From: Neckera pumila
Lineage: Eukaryota; Streptophyta; Bryopsida; Hypnales; Neckeraceae
Assembly: GCA_963969595.1 (NCBI GenBank)
Contig: OZ018409.1
Location: 37,213,282 to 37,277,281, forward strand
Direction of reading: 5' to 3'
DNA: 64,000 nt
How positions within the stretch are numbered: position 1 is the first letter of the stretch; each line of letters starts with the position of its first letter. The notes below the pieces were generated by a model that saw only the letters and a program-made list of their open reading frames with translations, was not told the DNA's origin and ran no database searches. The translations under genes were made by a program, and so were the position numbers. Below, one piece after another: positions 33,702-47,078 of this stretch.

Positions 33702-35640
33702 GTTGAATTTTTTCAAAAATTGATAAGATCTCAGCCATTAGATTGGACTAGAAGGGTTGTTTTTTCAATAGTAGATAGAATGTCTTATTATTTATTGTTT
33801 ATTATTTTCTATTTTCTATTTGTTGCCATTGGGATTTAAAACCTAGTCTTCACCATTACAATGGGGAGTCTTTGCATTCAATGAACCTCCTTTCCTTCAA
33901 ATAATTTGGCCGGCCATAATATGAAGCCTCCAAAAGCCAAGCCCAAAGTCCAAATTTATACCATTTGTTTGACTTCTATCTTTGCCCAAAGTCTTTGGGC
34001 TTGGCATGGTTTCAAAAGGATCTAAAAAAATATGAGCAATATTAGCGTGATGATGTTTCTTACGGTAGGGCTTCTTTGTAGATGCTTGCCTTGCAAGAGA
34101 TTCAAGTAACCATCTTGTAGGGTTTTCTTTCCTTGTAGGTCAAGCTAAAGAGCTTAAAGGTGCATATAGTATTTGAAAAGTAAAAGTAATTTCAACTTCA
34201 TGAGGTAAATATTTATCAATTGGGTTTGAATCTAAAGATAATTTTGAAAGGCTATTTGTTATTGCACTTATTCCCTAAAGTTCTTTTATGTTTAGAGACC
34301 CAAAATTGCTTCAAAACCTTAGTCTCCAAAGCAAGGCTAAAATCTTCATCTCTATTTATTTTTTAATAAAGCCAATTGCAAGATTCTATAATTAATTTGT
34401 TAGAAAATAACCTCCTAAAATTTTAGAATAAAATACTTTACCAATTGCAGGATCATGATGCTTGGGTTTCAAAAGGAAGTATTTTTATGCCTTTCCAAAT
34501 AGCTAAATGTCATCTTTCAAACTTTTTACCCAAAAAGATATAGATCCTACAACTTGTAACTCTCCTTTATACTACTAAAATCATAACTCCCTTTGTAATA
34601 TCACAATTCAATTTTGAATAATATTATAGAAATTCAATTGCTTTTGTAATAGCCATAGGATACTTTCTACTATATATTATGTATTCTTTTCGTGAAATAT
34701 TTGAAAATCAAATGGATCCTTCTAAAAAAGTTTCAAAGAAACTTTTCAGACAACAAAACTATAGATAAATTCCATGTCTTTTTAAAATGTGATATTAAAG
34801 AATAAGGAAGCACCAACCGCTAGTGTTGCTCTGCATATTCAAATGTGAAGATTCTACTTACAATGTTCACTTGATTAATTTATTCTTATTGCAATGTTGT
34901 CATCTTTGCAAAGGTTATTTTGTAAAAATTATGATATTAAGATTTTCTTTAATTACTTTATATTGCACTATATAAATTTTTTCAAAGAATTATTGTATGA
35001 AGATGTCAATATTTTCATTTAAAGATTATACATACTTTGTTAATCTACATTCTATCACATGAAAAATTGATGAAAGTAATATATTAAATGCATAGCAAAG
35101 CAAGCGCCAATCACTAGTATTGTACTGAAGAAATAAGTTGAGAATACATGTAAAAATTTCAACAAATAATATTTTCTATTTATACTTGAAAAGAATAGTT
35201 TATAGAAAGTAGAAAATGATTTAATGTACAAAGTTGTTAAGAATTCAATTATGGAATTGAAAATGTCAATCTCAATGTTTGTAATGTTATAATAAACAAT
35301 CTACATCATATGATTTTGTTTTATCCAAAATATTGAAAATTGAATTAAACAAAGAATTTTAAAGTTTATTATTGAAAAGAGATTCTATAGCAACCCACAA
35401 ATTGAAATTCTTCATAACTTTCATCTCAACATCAAAAAAGAATGATTCAAAGTTTTCAGATATAGAGAAAGAGAGAGAAAACCAAATTCAAACTTTTTAT
35501 TTTTAAAAAATCAGCAATTTTTTTTGTAGCTTGTTTTGACTATCAATTTTTAAAGTTTGTGTGGAAATCATTATTTTGGTGTGAAATAGGTTTGTATTTG
35601 AATTTTATTCTTAAAAATTCATGTGGTGTGAATCCAAATG
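33702..35640. other. AT-rich, no gene recognised
   Basis: No frame above about 60 codons and no element ends. Part of the right side (35200-35350, caatctcaatgtttgtaatg, ataataaacaatctaca) resembles inner parts of the subfamily B TTAA elements in reverse, so a very old copy may lie here. Confidence 0.35.
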
Positions 35641-36492
35641 TACAATGGGGGGACAAAAGTATTGCTGCCCCGTTTTGTTTAAACACTGTTTTTGACAATT
35701 TTTATATAATTCTTGAATCATTGCATTCCTACTTAGTCCCAATCATGCATACCAAATTTCAACATCAACAAGCAAAGCTTCATTTTTGGTGAATTTTTAA
35801 AGTCAATTTTTATGGGTTTACATATTATTTTATTAAAAACAATTAATGATAAAATTCTTAAATTCAATTGCAAAGATATGTACGGAATATCTATATGCAC
35901 ATCTTCTTTTCAATAAACATTTCCGAAAAAAATTTACAGCTCTTTCTATTAAAAAATTCAATATTAGGGTGATAGTGTCCTAATTTTGAAAAATAGATAT
36001 ATTCTTATTGTAATTATATTTTAGCAAGGCAATTATACCATTATGCTCAAATGTAAAAAATTAGATGCAATGTGATGGTTAAATAGAAAAATCTAATTAC
36101 AATAAAAATATATCTATTTTCCGAAATAAGGACATTGTCACCCCAATATTGAATTTTTTTATAGAGGGAGCTGTGAATTCTTTTTGGAAATGTGTGTTGA
36201 AGATAAAATGTGCAAATATATATTCCCTAAATATCTTTGTAATTAAATTTAAAATTTTCATCATTAATTGATTTCAATAAAATATTATGAAAAACCATGA
36301 AAATTGACTTTAAAAATTCACCAAAAACGGAGTTTTGCTTTTTTGAAGTTGAAATTTGGTATGCATGATCAGGACTAAGTAGAAATGCAATGGTTCAAGA
36401 ATTATTTAAAAATTGTAAAAAATAGTGTCTGAACATGGGGGCATTTGTGTGAAAACAAAAAGGGGCAACAATATTTTTGTCCTCCCATTGTA
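35641..36492. mobile_element. Fold-back element, about 850 bp, arms about 400 bp
   Basis: The left half (from TACAATGGGGGGACAAAAGT) pairs with the right half (to ...CCTCCCATTGTA) almost end to end: for example aaattcaatattagggtgat at 35955 opposite caccccaatattgaattttt at 36140, and gcataccaaatttcaac opposite gttgaaatttggtatgc. The centre is near 36060. Both outer ends are TA followed by CAATGGG, as would fit a TA target site of the Tc1/mariner type. No transposase is encoded; the 77-codon frame at the left is not conserved in the right arm. Confidence 0.8.
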
Positions 36493-36742
36493 CATTGGAT
36501 CCTAGAAGGTGACTATTTATAGGTTGAAGTGGTAAATTTATACAAACTTAGTACCATAAACGGTTATAAGTGAAGGAATGCCAATGAAGAGGTTTCAAGT
36601 ATAAATAGTTTGGATTTTCTTTTTGTAGAGAGTGCAGACGGGTGTAGTCTAGCCTCCCTTGAATTGTTATTTTTCAATGACATTATCTATGCACAATTTT
36701 ATGAATAATACTGTAGACAAAACATTTTAGCCAAAATATTAG

Positions 36743-37208
36743 ATTTAGGAAAATGGGTCCTATTAGGGCCCTTATTTTAAAAAGTATAGAAATAAAATTA
36801 ATTTTAAAGTTAAAAGTTATTCCATAGCGTAAATAGGGTTATTGTAGGTAGGGATGGATGAAAAATAAAAATAAATAAAAAAATAAAAATAGAAGCTGGA
36901 TGAATGGGGTGTGACTAAAGTCACACCTTTTCATAAAAGTTGTGTCCGTTCGTTTTTTGAAATTATAAATAGTTTTAGAAAAATGGGTCCTATTAGGGCC
37001 CTTATTTTAAAAAGTATAGAAATAAAATTAATTTTAAAGTTAAAAGTTATTCCATAGTGTAAATAGGGTTATTGTAGGTAGGGATGGATGAAAAATAAAA
37101 ATAAATAAATAAATAAAAATAAAAATAGCTGGATGAATGGGGTGTGACCAAAGTCACCCTTTTCATAAAAGCTGTGTCCGTTCATTTTTTGAAATTATAA
37201 ATAGTTTT
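36743..37208. repeat. Tandem duplication, period 230 bp
   Basis: Two near-identical copies beginning aaaatgggtcctattagggc (about 36750 and 36980) and ending aattataaatagttttag. They differ mainly in the length of an aaaataaata run and a few bases. No coding frame. Confidence 0.9.
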
Positions 37209-39600
37209 AGAAAAAAAGAAACGATGGCATTTGGTATATGACCCAATTTTTTTAATATATATATTGTATTTCATTTTCTTGTGTTTGTGTGATTATCTCG
37301 TGAAGTATCATTATTGGGTTTCTATTCCAGTCTGTATGTGTGAGATTTCAGAGTGAAACTGTGAGCACTGCGAGTGAGCAATCTGAGGCATGAATTTGAG
37401 TCTGGACCAAAATTGAGATTGATTGGAGAATTAAGCACGGAGAAAGTGGCAATTGGACACACGGAATTAGAGATCCGCAGCATTGCCTGGATATTGCTGC
37501 AATTCGCTTTCCAACTGGAAATTGAGAGAGGAGTTTAGAGCGCCAGATCAATTCCGAAATGCGATGAAGAAATCCGTCACACCAGGTTTGGTTGATCTGT
37601 ACAAATTGGAAATTCTTTACTTGTATTATTCTTGAATGAGATTTTGATTGTGAGCATGATCTGCCAAGGTTGAATCGGAAGGCACACCCACTGAACCACG
37701 GCCAAAAATTGTTTGTGATTGTGAGTCAATTTCCTATGAATTTGTCTCTGTATTGGAGTGTGGTGATCGGAGCCTGCTATGAGCAATGTCGGAGGGATTT
37801 TGACATGTGATTGTAGACAAATTTCCTGAATCAGATTTGAATTCAAGTTTGAAAGTTTGACCAAAAGGAGACCACGAAGTTTGTGAATGGAAATTTCTTA
37901 AAACAAATTTGAGGAAGCACCAAAGTAAGAGAGCACAAGGAGTACCGTCCTCGACCGGCCATCTTCGCCGATACATTGAAATTTGAGAGATTCATAACCC
38001 AATTTGGAAAATCAGAGAGTTGCAGTGCTTGGCCTGATTGCTCCATTGGCATCAAAATTTCAAAAATCTGTATCAATTTTGGAATTGGAAGAACTTTTTT
38101 GGGTCATGATTGATCAAACGAGTAGAAATTATGAACAAATTTCAACAAATTTCAATCAACTGACCATCAAATTTTGATCGGAAGAAGAGGCGCAGGAAGT
38201 CTCTGCAGTCTGCGGAGAACTTCGCACGGTCATAGGGTGCGGCACCACGGCCATAGGCCAAATTGCACGGCTTTAGGATCCGCTATCCACGGAAATAGGT
38301 CCCAGCTCATGTTTTCATAATTTTCCACAGTTTAAGGCCTTGCAATGGTAATAGGGCTATTGTCCTTGATTTTGGGCTGACTTCCACGGCCATAGAGCAT
38401 TGAAGTACCACAATTATAGCTCTTTTACTATTAATTCATAAATTTCAATGCATAGTCTTAAGATTTATGAATTTGGACAAGTTGTGGTTTGTTTCAATGT
38501 TATGTGTTGTATGTTTTTAGGGAATTAACTAATGTTGGTATTGGACCATTTGACCATTTGACCATTTGACCTCAAAAATTTGGAAAAAGCAAAAGGAGAA
38601 GGACGAAATTTGGATATGACACCTAAATTTACATACTCTGCACAAACTAAGACAATTTGACTTGTGATTGACGGATCTAGGCATTTTGCATTAAGATTGT
38701 TTATGGCGAGCACTTACTGGACAATTTGACCAATACACATAAAAAGGAATAATTAATGAATTATTTATAATATTTTCAAAGTATTATCTTGGAATTGATT
38801 AAGTCTTAGATCATACATTGCATAAGACAATTTGACCAAACCAGAAGTTTTGACCAGACTATTTGACCACCTTGTAGAACACTATATAGGACTGGGACTT
38901 CATACATTGTGTCCGCATACATTAATAAAGGACCAAGAACGAAATTCAAACCCCTGGGAATAAAAGCGTTTGTGAATTACAAGACTAAAATCAAGTATTT
39001 TCAAATTTTAAGTATTATTCTATTTCAAAAGTGGCATTAGTCACATAAACGATAGACTGATTAAACCTTTCCCTATAAGAACCTCTATACTAGTATTTTT
39101 CTGGGTTTCATGAGAAAAGTCAAAACCTAGATTAGAAATACAATATGTATATTTTTCCACGATTTGATCTATTTGAGTGATTATAAAATGTATGGTGACA
39201 AATAAAAAATGTTTTGGTGCAAATTTGTGATCAATGAAGTATGGGTATGATGTATGTGTTTTAAACTTGCTTGATAGAAGTAAATATGATTTAATCTCTT
39301 TGTATTTGGAGTTTTTATATGTGATGAAATTGGTGAGATTTCAATTTAATAACTGAGATAGCTTAAATATAAATTAATGTGAGACAATTGAATGGCTTTG
39401 AGCTATAATGTATGAAATGAATTGTGTATGAGTTTTGCAGTGCAATCATTTATGATTTTTATTACGAGCATAAAATGTGTTATTGGAACTGGAGTTTATT
39501 ATTGACTTTTGCCATGGTCCATGAATTTTTTTATTATTTGACAAATAACTCTATATTGCTACTTAAAGACTATGGCTAGATGTATGTTTATATCCAAAAT
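37209..39600. other. No gene; moderately GC-rich block with repeated tttgacc words
   Basis: 37300-38300 is less AT-rich than its surroundings and has overlapping short minus-strand frames (67-95 codons) without recognisable motifs. At 38543-38571 gaccattt is repeated three and a half times, and a related caatttgacc/ctatttgacc word recurs singly near 38650, 38722, 38823 and 38865. It could be the leader or LTR part of an unrecognised retroelement. Confidence 0.35.
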
Positions 39601-42600
39601 AAGAATGTTGTGAGCATTTTTTAACCCTGAGCGTCCCGACGCCTCAAATCTGGCCTCTCAAAATTGAAAGATTTCCTTTGTTTGACTATTATAATCTTTT
39701 CAACAATACGGTCAAAAGACATGTCCCTTTCCCTGGAGCTCTAGGCTTGTCTCCACTACCAATCGATACAATCAATTTATGTGGATCTCTTTTTAGATGA
39801 TCGTTTGATTGGAATGAGGTTAGATGGGTCTAGATTTTAATAAACATGCGTTGGATGCTCAATGGTAAGAAATTTACGATTTGACAATGATTATCTTTTA
39901 GCTATGTTTTGAAATTCCTATTATTTTATGGTTGAATTTGTATAAGCAAAATATATAAAAGCAAATAGTCATTGAAATTTTTTAAATTTTATAGATGGAT
40001 GTTTATTTAATATGATGATAAATATAATTGAGGGCAGTGAGGCATTATGAAATTAATTAAAGAATTGAATTTTATGTAATAAGTTGTAATTCTATAATGA
40101 TAATGATAATAATAAACTATTGCTTGTATTATGCCTCATTAATAAAGAGAAAAGGCTATAGGAACTGAATATGAAAATTTAAGATTATAGCTTAACTATT
40201 GATTTAAAAGCAATCATATAATAAAAGACTATTGCTTTGATTTATGCACATTGAAAAAATCCCAATATTCCGTGGTATTTTTCAATTTATTTGTTGTATA
40301 TGGCATTTGCATGGGATTGCATATACGGTCTATAAATTGACAGGCATACTTACAGATATTTTAATGAGTTGTATATGAATATTTTGGTAATAAAATTCCT
40401 TTATAAATCCATTACCACATTATTTTTTAAATAAAATATCATTTCTCTATGTGTGACCTTAACTATCCAAAATTCTAGCTAATTTGAGTTTTCTTCCAAA
40501 GAACCCATTTTTATTATATTCTTTTTCTGATTGTTTGGTTGTTGTAGAACATGTAGATTTCTCATTGTAATTTTGACAATGTCCAATTGGTAGTTTTGAG
40601 GTGTAAATGGAGTAATTTAGCCAATTGGATGAATAGCGGTGTGTTAAACCGGAGTCCATATGGTCTTTTTGGGCCAAAGCCTTAGTAAGTTACTAGGTCA
40701 AATTTCGATTAGGATGTCACGTGAATGGGATGTTAAGAGGTGTTGAACTCTTCTGCCGATTGGGATTGAATCGGTGTCTAGTTGGTATTTAGGCCTTTTT
40801 GATGTTCATTGTTGTCACCCATTGCTGAGAGATGTTAGTGCAAGTCCAGCCTTCCAAAATGGTTGTTTTGTGTAATTTTGTTGCAATTAATATCAATTAG
40901 TAGTGATTGCGTAATGATATATTGAAGTTGTGTAGTTGGGAGTGTTGTGGAATATGATTGTTGAATGAATTGTATAATTGGAATTTATATTATGCATGTG
41001 TATGCAGAGAGGTTGAATTATTGAGCCTATGTGTTGTTGTAGTCCAGTTGGTCAAGTGATTAAGATTCAAATTGGAGCTCAGATGTTATATAATAAGATG
41101 TGTATTTGAAATGATTTTTCTAAATATTTGATTAATGCAGGATCGGTTGTCTAAATCAAAGATTAGAACCAGTTAGTGCAATCATTGATGAAGTAAGTTG
41201 TTTCGATAATGTGAATATAATTCCATGTCAATGTACATGTCAGGGAAGCTTTGCATTGTGTGATGTAGCATATTGATAAGTAAATTCCGTCTGGAATATT
41301 GTGAGGAAATTCAAATTTATAAAAAATTGTATGTGAGAGTGATGTGATAAGTCAAGCTATAGTGAGTGAAAAAATCAAATTGGAATTTGAAGAAGTCATT
41401 GCTGAGTTGTGTTAGAAAAAAGAGTGGAAATATTGAGTGAGGATTACTTAACGTAATACCAATTAGGAGTGGAAATGTGCACCTGTGAAGTGTAATGAGA
41501 ATGAACAAAGCAAAGCTTAAGTTGGTAAAGAGTGAATGTGAGTTTTGCAAGAAGAGTTACGCAAATGAAGCCTTCATTTCTCAAAGTTCAAAAGCCAAGT
41601 TGGATGCAATTTGGATTGTGATGTGCTGTGGAGAAAGAAGTTGTAATTGGAGCAAGGGAAATGCAAAATCAAGTTAAAAGCCAAATTAAAAAGATTCAAA
41701 ATGGAGAGATATAAAGATTTAACCCTTGTGGCTATTAAGAGTGGAGAGTAGAGCTAGAATTAGACTAAATTGGTGAGAGTCTAAATCAAGTTTCTTAAGT
41801 TGTACTTCCCTAATTGTTTTTATCTACTAGCTCATAAAAAATCCTCTTTGAAATTCTCCCTACAAACGAATTTAATATACTACTAGGTAATTTTTGAGGA
41901 ATTATAAATAACCCATTTCTGCATTTGGCACTATTGCCATGGAGAAAACTAAATAGGTTGCTCCAAACTCCAAACCTTCTCTCTTTTAGTTGGTAGAATT
42001 GGGAATGCAGCCCTTTAATGAGCAGTATTTTCAATTCTCCTAATCTTAGTAAAAATACTAGACATGAAAGAGCAAGGAGGAGAGCAGATGCAAAAGAGAA
42101 ATTCGTAGCCAATAGTTCAGAATCACAATCAGTGTTGCCAAGAAGGGATTTGGTAAGCTCATTTGATAGGTGGACTTGTGGGTTGAGTCAAGAAGGTCTC
42201 AAAGAGAGTGAAATCCAGAGATTAGGAACAAATTACCCAAAGATTAGGAACAAATTAATCAGGACCTTAGCCTTGATTCAGTGCAATCTCCATTAAAGGC
42301 CATATTTGTTATATTTGGACAAAATGTAGTCTCAACTTTATCGTCGACTCGAAGATAAATTGTTAAGACTGTTCCATTTTGAGACTATTCGATAATTTGA
42401 GACTTTAATATATTAATATATATAATAACCTTTGATTGCCCAAAGGTTGCGTAGATTGTCTATCGTCGATTCAACGGTAAAATCACTATATTATTTTAGG
42501 GTTGAAGTCTCAAAATGTGTAGATTGTCTCATTTTAATGAATAAGGCCTTATTAGGAAGTTATTAGAAAAGATCTCCTAATTTAAAAGGTTTATATAAAT

Positions 42601-42702
42601 TGACGTGGTATGAAAATCCTACTTGGAGTGTTAGTCCTGTTAAAAAGGTAGTAATACTAGAAGTATTTCAACAGTCTCTGGTTAGACCTAAGTTAGAACC
42701 AT
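39601..42702. other. No gene recognised
   Basis: A lone ttaaccctgagcg at 39625 resembles a TTAA-element end but has no partner. From 42299 to 42700 the sequence may be the leader of the gypsy-type element that follows; LTRs for that element were not found. Frames of up to 100 codons at 41810-42296 on opposite strands overlap and show no known motif. Confidence 0.35.
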
Positions 42703-43543
42703 GGCGGATCTTGACCATGATGACCCACCCCCACCTCTTGCAATACCAGTACACAATTACCTGTTGTCATGCGACCAGGCTAAGAGACGGATTGGCCTTA
42801 TTCTTTTGTGGCCTATCCTTAATTTCACGGCCAAATAGGTGACAATCTGGACTCCCATGTCTATGAATTATTAACTAGGCATAATTCAAATAATGCAAGA
42901 ACAGAAGCTCATTTTTTGAATATTTTTCCTAGTATTTTAGTGGATCATGCCAAAATGTGGTTTCAAAGACAGCCACTTGGTCAATTCCCAAACAACCTTA
43001 AAGGATGCCGTTTTTTGGCACATTCTAGGCCTATTTCATTTATAAAAAACTTCATGAAAAATTGGCCCACTTAATGATGAATTCAGGTGAGGCAATTGAT
43101 TCATTTTATAGACATATGGAAGACATCCTATTGAGGTTACAAGACCATGGGTTGTCTGATGCCCAATTAACTAGGCAATTTGTTAACAATTTATTTCCCC
43201 CCCAATTGAAAGCATATGTTAGAAAAGTATCACCTCCTAATTTGGTGGTTGCCTATCAGAGAGCCAAACTATGGGAGAAAGTCCATTATGCAGATGCATA
43301 TATGGCTTCTTATGGGGTTCAACAAACTTATGCAAATCAAATTGGTGTAATTAGGGGAGATAATCCAATAGTTTTTAATCAAATGTCTTATCTACCTATG
43401 ACATATGTAAATCCAGTACCATATGTCCAAAACCTAGTAGTAGCTTCTCAGCTACCAAAGCCAGTCTTAGTTCTCACAAAATCAAGTAATAACAAAAGAG
43501 GTTCTCCCTAGTATGGAAATCCAATTGCTAATAAGTAAGCAAT
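42703..43543 (+). pseudogene. Ty3/gypsy-type gag, left part
   Basis: Starts MADLDHDDPPPPLAIPVHNY at 42703, followed after a frame break by LNIFPSILVDHAKMWFQRQP, the usual 'FP..L...A..WF' core of plant retrotransposon gag. A 149-codon frame (43062-43511) then reads NSGEAIDSFYRHMEDILLRL with LTRQFVNNLFPPQLKAYV. The reading is broken in several places. It is interrupted at 43543 by the copia element and resumes at 48674. Confidence 0.7.
43539..43543. repeat. Target-site duplication (left), gcaat
   Basis: The five bases gcaat directly before the left LTR are repeated at 48674-48678 directly after the right LTR, the 5-bp duplication expected of a copia insertion. Confidence 0.85.
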
Positions 43544-43701
43544 TGTGAGTGAAACACTGAGCAAAGTGCTAATGGAATCAAGTAGAATAATATATTGGTG
43601 AATGTAAATGTGTACACCAAGAGTAGTCTTTAGTTAGACAGAATGGTGTGACTTTCTATCTACTGTAACGTTTGAATCTACTGTCAGTTTCTGCAGTAAC
43701 A
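43544..43701 (-). repeat. Copia 3' LTR
   Basis: 158 bp from TGTGAGTGAAACACTGAG to TTTCTGCAGTAACA, starting TG and ending CA. It matches the right LTR apart from about 13 substitutions and a missing 24-bp segment. Confidence 0.88.
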
Positions 43702-43714
43702 CGCCCCCTTCAGC
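43702..43714 (-). other. Polypurine tract
   Basis: Plus-strand cgcccccttcagc is gctgaagggggcg on the element's strand, directly before the 3' LTR, the usual second-strand primer. Confidence 0.75.
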
Positions 43715-43958
43715 TGCATAGCTGAAATTAGCTTGCAAAAACATATACAGCTTTGATGTAAGCTTCTGAGAAAAGAAGTAGTTATTATTCGCCCCCTTGC
43801 TTCATGTTGGAAGAAGCGGTATCAGCTAGACCTTGTATGAAAGCTTGATGCTTGACTTTGGGCAGAGATTTTGTTAAGATGTCAGCCCACATTGTTGACA
43901 TTGAAGTATACTCAAGTTGGAAAAGCTTGGCTAGTACTTTCTCACGTAGAAAATGAAA

Positions 43959-44721
43959 TCAAATGTCAATATGTTTAGACCGATCATGGAACTTTGGATT
44001 TTTGCTTAAAGCGATACATGATTGGTTATCACAGTAGATTGTACTGGAAATTTGAAGGGAGTAACCAAGTTCTTGAATAAGTGATTGCAACCAAATTAGT
44101 TCCTTGGTGGCTGTTGCAGCAACAATATACTTGGCTTTGGTGGAGGACAAAGCAACAACTGGTTGCTTACGGCTTTACCAGGATAACAAATATGACGAAT
44201 CAAGTTGAAAAAGATAGCCGGACGTAGAATGGCAAGTATCAAATTGTGGGCCCAGTCTGCGTCACTCCATCCGCATAGCTTGTGAGGAATAGAAGATGAA
44301 GGAGCAGCAGAATACGTAAAACCTTGCTCAGAAGTACCTCGCAAGTAACAAAAGATTCTCTTAATACCAAGCCAATGAGCTAGAGTTAGGTCTTGCATAA
44401 ATTGGGCTAAATGATTGACTGAATAAGCCAAGTTCCAGACTCCCAGCACATAGAGGTTACAAGATACTGGAGACTTCCAAGTGCTTGTTTGTAAGGCACC
44501 GATGGTGGAAGGTGAGATGAATCGGAAAGATCATTATGTTGATATTTAGAATACCATATGCCAGCTTCTAAAGGAGTTGCAACAGAATTAGCTATGGTCA
44601 TATTAAGTTTAATGAGAAGATCATGAATATACTTATCTTGTGTTAATTTTAATCTTTTGTTAGCTCTATCACAACGTACTTGAAGACCAAGAATATATTT
44701 GATCTCTTGGTTGTCAGTCAT
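43959..44721 (-). pseudogene. Copia RNase H and end of reverse transcriptase
   Basis: Minus-strand frames read EIKYILGLQVRCDRANKRLK, DKYIHDLLIKLNM and YKQALGSLQYLVTSM (after the RT), then LCGWSDADWAHNL and MSSTKAKYIVAATATKELIW with YCDNQSCIALSKNPKFHDRS (RNase H). These are standard copia C-terminal blocks. They fall in three frames, so the region is broken. Confidence 0.85.
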
Positions 44722-44759
44722 GGAGAATCAATGTGTGAAAAGAGCCTTTGTAGCAAATA

Positions 44760-45189
44760 ATAATTCTAGGTTGTTAGAAATTAAGATGAGATCGTCAATA
44801 TAAAGACCTAAATATAAAAGAGAGTTGATAGTACGTTTCATATAAACATTTGTGTCAGAGGTACATTTTGAGAAACCTTGGCTTAATAGAAAGCTATCAA
44901 AGAGGTCGTACTATATACGTGGAGCCTGCTTTAGGCCATAAATTGGTTTTAATAGTCGACACACGAGGTGTTCGTGACCAGGTTGAATGTAACCATCAAG
45001 TTGTTGAATGTAAATTTCTTCTCTGAGGATTCCATTTAAAAATGCTGTAACCACATCCATTTGATGGATGTAATAGTTGTAAATAGTTGCAAAAGCAAAA
45101 AGGATTCGTAAAGAAGTCATTTTAAGAATAGATGAGAAAGCATCAAAAAAATCAACACTTGCTTCTTGAGTAAAACCTTGAGCAACCAA
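44760..45189 (-). pseudogene. Copia reverse transcriptase
   Basis: Reads MVAQGFTQEASVDFFDAF, HQMDVVTAFLNGILREEIYI and LLKPIYGLKQAPR, all standard copia RT motifs, and further on the active-site motif YIDDLILIS (plus-strand about 44777-44803). A stop separates the two parts. Confidence 0.88.
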
Positions 45190-45531
45190 TCTGGCTTTAT
45201 ATCGGGATAAAGAACCGTCAAAATTAAACTTGCGACAAAAGATCCATTTTGTACTTATTATAGACTTATAGGGAGGAAGTTCTACAAGGATCTAAGTCTT
45301 GTTTTTGATTAAGGATTGGTATTCAACATCCATAGCTTGTTTCCAATGAGCAGCATTTGGACTTTGGGTAGCTTCGGAAACAGAGTTGGGATCACCAACA
45401 TAAGTTAAGAAAGCAAAAGAGGATAAATTTGCATCATGGAACTTAGTTGATTGCCAGGCGCCGCAAGTTTGACGGTGGAATGTGCGTAGTTGAGGTAAAA
45501 GACTAGATTGCTGATCTTGTCATAAATGACT

Positions 45532-45981
45532 TCATTGATGAGGAGTTAAGCCAAGAATAGGAGTTTGAAGAAGTCCAGATGACTTAGCAGATGAAGTTGT
45601 GTTAGGTGAAGGCGTGTCTAGATTGGAAAAAGGGCCAAAAGCAGCTTTAGAAGGGATAGGTGGAGAAAATTCCTCAATATCAGGAGAATCTGACATGGGT
45701 TGGGAAATAAGACAAGAATATGGGTCCGAAACATTATAAAAGCCTTCAAAGACTGGCAAAGTACTAGAGTTGAAACCTAAAGAATTGGATTGGAGCAGAG
45801 TTTCTTTTGAGAAAATAACATTGCGACTTATCATTATTTTACGAGAATCTGGATTATAAAGACAATAACCTTTAACACCACTAAGTTTGCTGTAGCCAAT
45901 GAAGATACATTTCAAACTTTTGTGATCAAGTTTCTTGCGTTGATGATCAGGTATGTGAGTATATGCGGATATGCCACACAA
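45532..45981 (-). pseudogene. Copia integrase C-terminal / linker region
   Basis: A 149-codon frame reading CGISAYTHIPDHQRKKLDHK, KCIFIGYSKLSGVKGYCLYN and RNVIFSKETL, the usual segment between integrase and reverse transcriptase in plant copia polyproteins (GYS...KGY.LY and the 'RDV.F.E' motif). The downstream half is Ser/Pro-rich linker. Confidence 0.85.
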
Positions 45982-46253
45982 CCAAATATTCTTAAATGGA
46001 ACAGATCAAGTCAAGTTCCAGTCCATAATTGATGAGGCGTTGTATTATTGTTTAAAACATTGGTGAATGATAAATTCTGTAAGTAACATGTTGTGGCAAT
46101 GGCTTCGGCCCAAAAAGATTTAGGTAAATTTGCAACTTGCAGCATGCTTCAAGCAGATTCGACAAGTGTGCAGTTCTTTTGCTCTGTTACTCCATTTTGG
46201 GGAGGATTATATGGATTTGAAAATTGGCGTTGAATGCCAGAATCAATACAAAA

Positions 46254-47078
46254 CTAGTTGAATTGTGTAGAAGTAAACTCACCACCATTATCAGAACAAA
46301 GAAGTAAGATCTTTTGGCTGGTAAGATTCTCCACTAGTCGTTTATATTGTGTAAAAGTGGATAATACTGTAGATTTCTTTTGAAGAAAGTAAACATAGGT
46401 ATACCTTGAAAAATCATCAACAAACAAGAGGAAATATAGAACACCTCCCAAGGATGAAGTGTGCATTGATCACAAAGATTTGTGTGGATTAAAGCGAGAA
46501 CCTGAGTTGCATGTGTTATGGAATCAATTGGATAAGCTGATCTGGAGTGTTTTTCCAAAATACAACCTTCACAGAATGATAGACAAGTGAGAATGAATAG
46601 AAGGTAGTCCATCTACCATAGATTTGGATTGTATAATATGTAAATAACAAACATTAATGTGTCCGAGGCAATAATGCGAGCGTAAAGTGTTTGAATTTGG
46701 CTTTAATGTATTTAGAGCCATATTATTAGAATTGGTAATTTGGATATCAATACCCAAAGAATACAAATTGTCTTGTTGCTTTACATAGTACTCTATGGGA
46801 AGAGTTGATCTCGAAGATTTGGTCTTAATAATACAATGATCTTGTTTAAAAATGATAACGGTATTGCCACTCTTTGTGATCTGCGCAACTGAAAGAAGAT
46901 TGCAAACCAATCCTGATACAAAAAGTATATTAGATATGAGCAACGTGTGTCCAGTTATGAGTTGGAGAAGAACTAAATCGAAGCTTGTGGCTTCATATGA
47001 ATGATTATCACCCAAAATAATAATATGAGGAATAGTAAGATGATGGTAATCCTGAAGTAGAGATTTGTATGGTGTCAT
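46254..47078 (-). pseudogene. Copia protease end, GAG-pre-integrase and integrase core
   Basis: Frames in order read DSGASQHM-type region before 47078, HSYEATSFDLVLLQLITGHT and FVSGLVCNLLSVAQITKSG (after the protease), LGHINVCYLHIIQSKSMVDG (GAG-pre-integrase), CEGCILEKHSRSAYP (zinc-binding part), and FLLFVDDFSRYTYVYFLQKK with LLCSDNGGEFTSTQF, containing two of the integrase acidic residues. Frame shifts split the domains. Confidence 0.82.

Noticed and set aside
39620..39640. Lone ttaaccctgagcg resembling a TTAA-element end
   Set aside because: No matching inverted end found nearby, so no element can be drawn.
41036..41075. tRNA A-box-like words suggesting a SINE (tagtccagttggtcaagtga)
   Set aside because: No B box at the expected distance, no tail and no second copy seen.
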